From assembly GCA_023426345.1 (NCBI GenBank), contig JAFAAX010000062.1, positions 1-5,953 on the forward strand: 5,953 bases of DNA. The letters run 5' to 3'. Below are positions 5,761-5,953 of this stretch, one piece after another (position 1 is the stretch's first letter; each line of letters starts with the position of its first letter). A program made the position numbers and the translations under genes. This DNA is from Actinomycetes bacterium (GTDB taxonomy: Bacteria > Actinomycetota > Actinomycetes > Actinomycetales > Actinomycetaceae). The notes beneath the pieces are model-generated. The model did not search any database. It saw nothing but the letters and a program-made list of their open reading frames with translations, and was not told the origin of the DNA.

Positions 5761-5953
5761 TTACTTCAGTTTGCGGTCGAGCTCCGCGGCCGCCAAAAAA
5801 GCCGACGCGGTCTTCAGGATCTCGTTCGCCCGCCGCAGTTCGCGGACCTCGCGCTCAAGGTCGGCGATCTTCTGCGTGTCCGCGGTCGTGGTGCCCGGCG
5901 CATCGCCGGCGTCGATCTCGGCCTGCCTCACCCAGGTGCGCAAGGCCTCGGGA
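5761..5953 (-). CDS. IS3-family transposase OrfA, C-terminal part; 5' end off window
   Basis: OrfA is the DNA-binding protein of IS3 elements and also forms the N-terminal part of the OrfAB transposase. The visible 63 residues begin PEALRTWVRQAEIDAGDAPG, the end of the helix-turn-helix region. A leucine-zipper-like coiled coil follows (KIADLEREVRELRRANEILK), then the family-typical ending TASAFLAAAELDRKLK and TAA at 5763-5761. The frame remains open to the window edge; a TTG at 5943 is unlikely to be the true start because homology continues upstream of it. It is followed directly by orfB, whose recognisable frame starts 8 bases past this stop. Confidence 0.92.
   Translation of the reverse strand, partial: PEALRTWVRQAEIDAGDAPGTTTADTQKIADLEREVRELRRANEILKTASAFLAAAELDRKLK

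Larger units (their letters stand above)
4782..5953 (-). mobile_element. IS3-family insertion sequence, right end and most of its length; left end off window
   Basis: The element has the classical IS3 layout of orfA followed by orfB, both on the minus strand. It ends at 4782 with TGAAGCGCCCCGGGTTTCG, a form of the TGAACCGCCCC terminus common in actinobacterial IS3 elements. It lies inside the right terminal repeat of the ISL3 element and points towards it, so the two transposase genes converge. The orfA start and the other terminal repeat lie beyond 5953. Confidence 0.88.

Overview
The window is high-GC DNA with strong G/C preference at third codon positions, typical of an actinobacterium. 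The glycine decarboxylase, the TetR-type protein and both insertion sequences look actinobacterial. The genus cannot be fixed from this sequence; an Actinomyces-like organism is only a guess.

Region 1 (1-2626, minus strand) is one uninterrupted reading frame for glycine decarboxylase (GcvP, P-protein of the glycine cleavage system). It has a strong Shine-Dalgarno site, and its 3' end lies off the left edge. The enzyme core is intact, including the PLP lysine. The protein carries four low-complexity inserts. One is made of a 22-bp tandem repeat whose three copies are each read in a different frame; another contains a hexanucleotide microsatellite. Region 2 (2627-2869) is a gene-free spacer with a few weak inverted repeats and no promoter or riboswitch that I can recognise.

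Region 3 (2870-3367, minus strand) is the C-terminal 165 codons of a TetR-family repressor. Its start and the first part of its DNA-binding domain have been cut off by an insertion sequence. Region 4 (3369 to about 4781, plus strand) is that element, an ISL3-family IS. It has a clear left terminal inverted repeat, an 11-bp inverted repeat that abuts the transposase start codon, and a DDE transposase with an N-terminal zinc finger.

Region 5 (about 4782-5953, minus strand) is an IS3-family element that inserted into the right terminal repeat of the ISL3 element. It removed the ISL3 stop codon, so the ISL3 frame now reads on into IS3 DNA. The IS3 OrfB keeps its D,D(35)E triad, but the OrfA/OrfB junction looks damaged. 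The history read from the sequence is: tetR, then ISL3 into tetR, then IS3 into the ISL3 end. The missing parts (tetR 5' end, ISL3 right tip, IS3 left end) should lie just right of the window. No new defence or metabolic system was found; the notable points are the gcvP repeat insert, the nested insertions and the regulatory hairpin.
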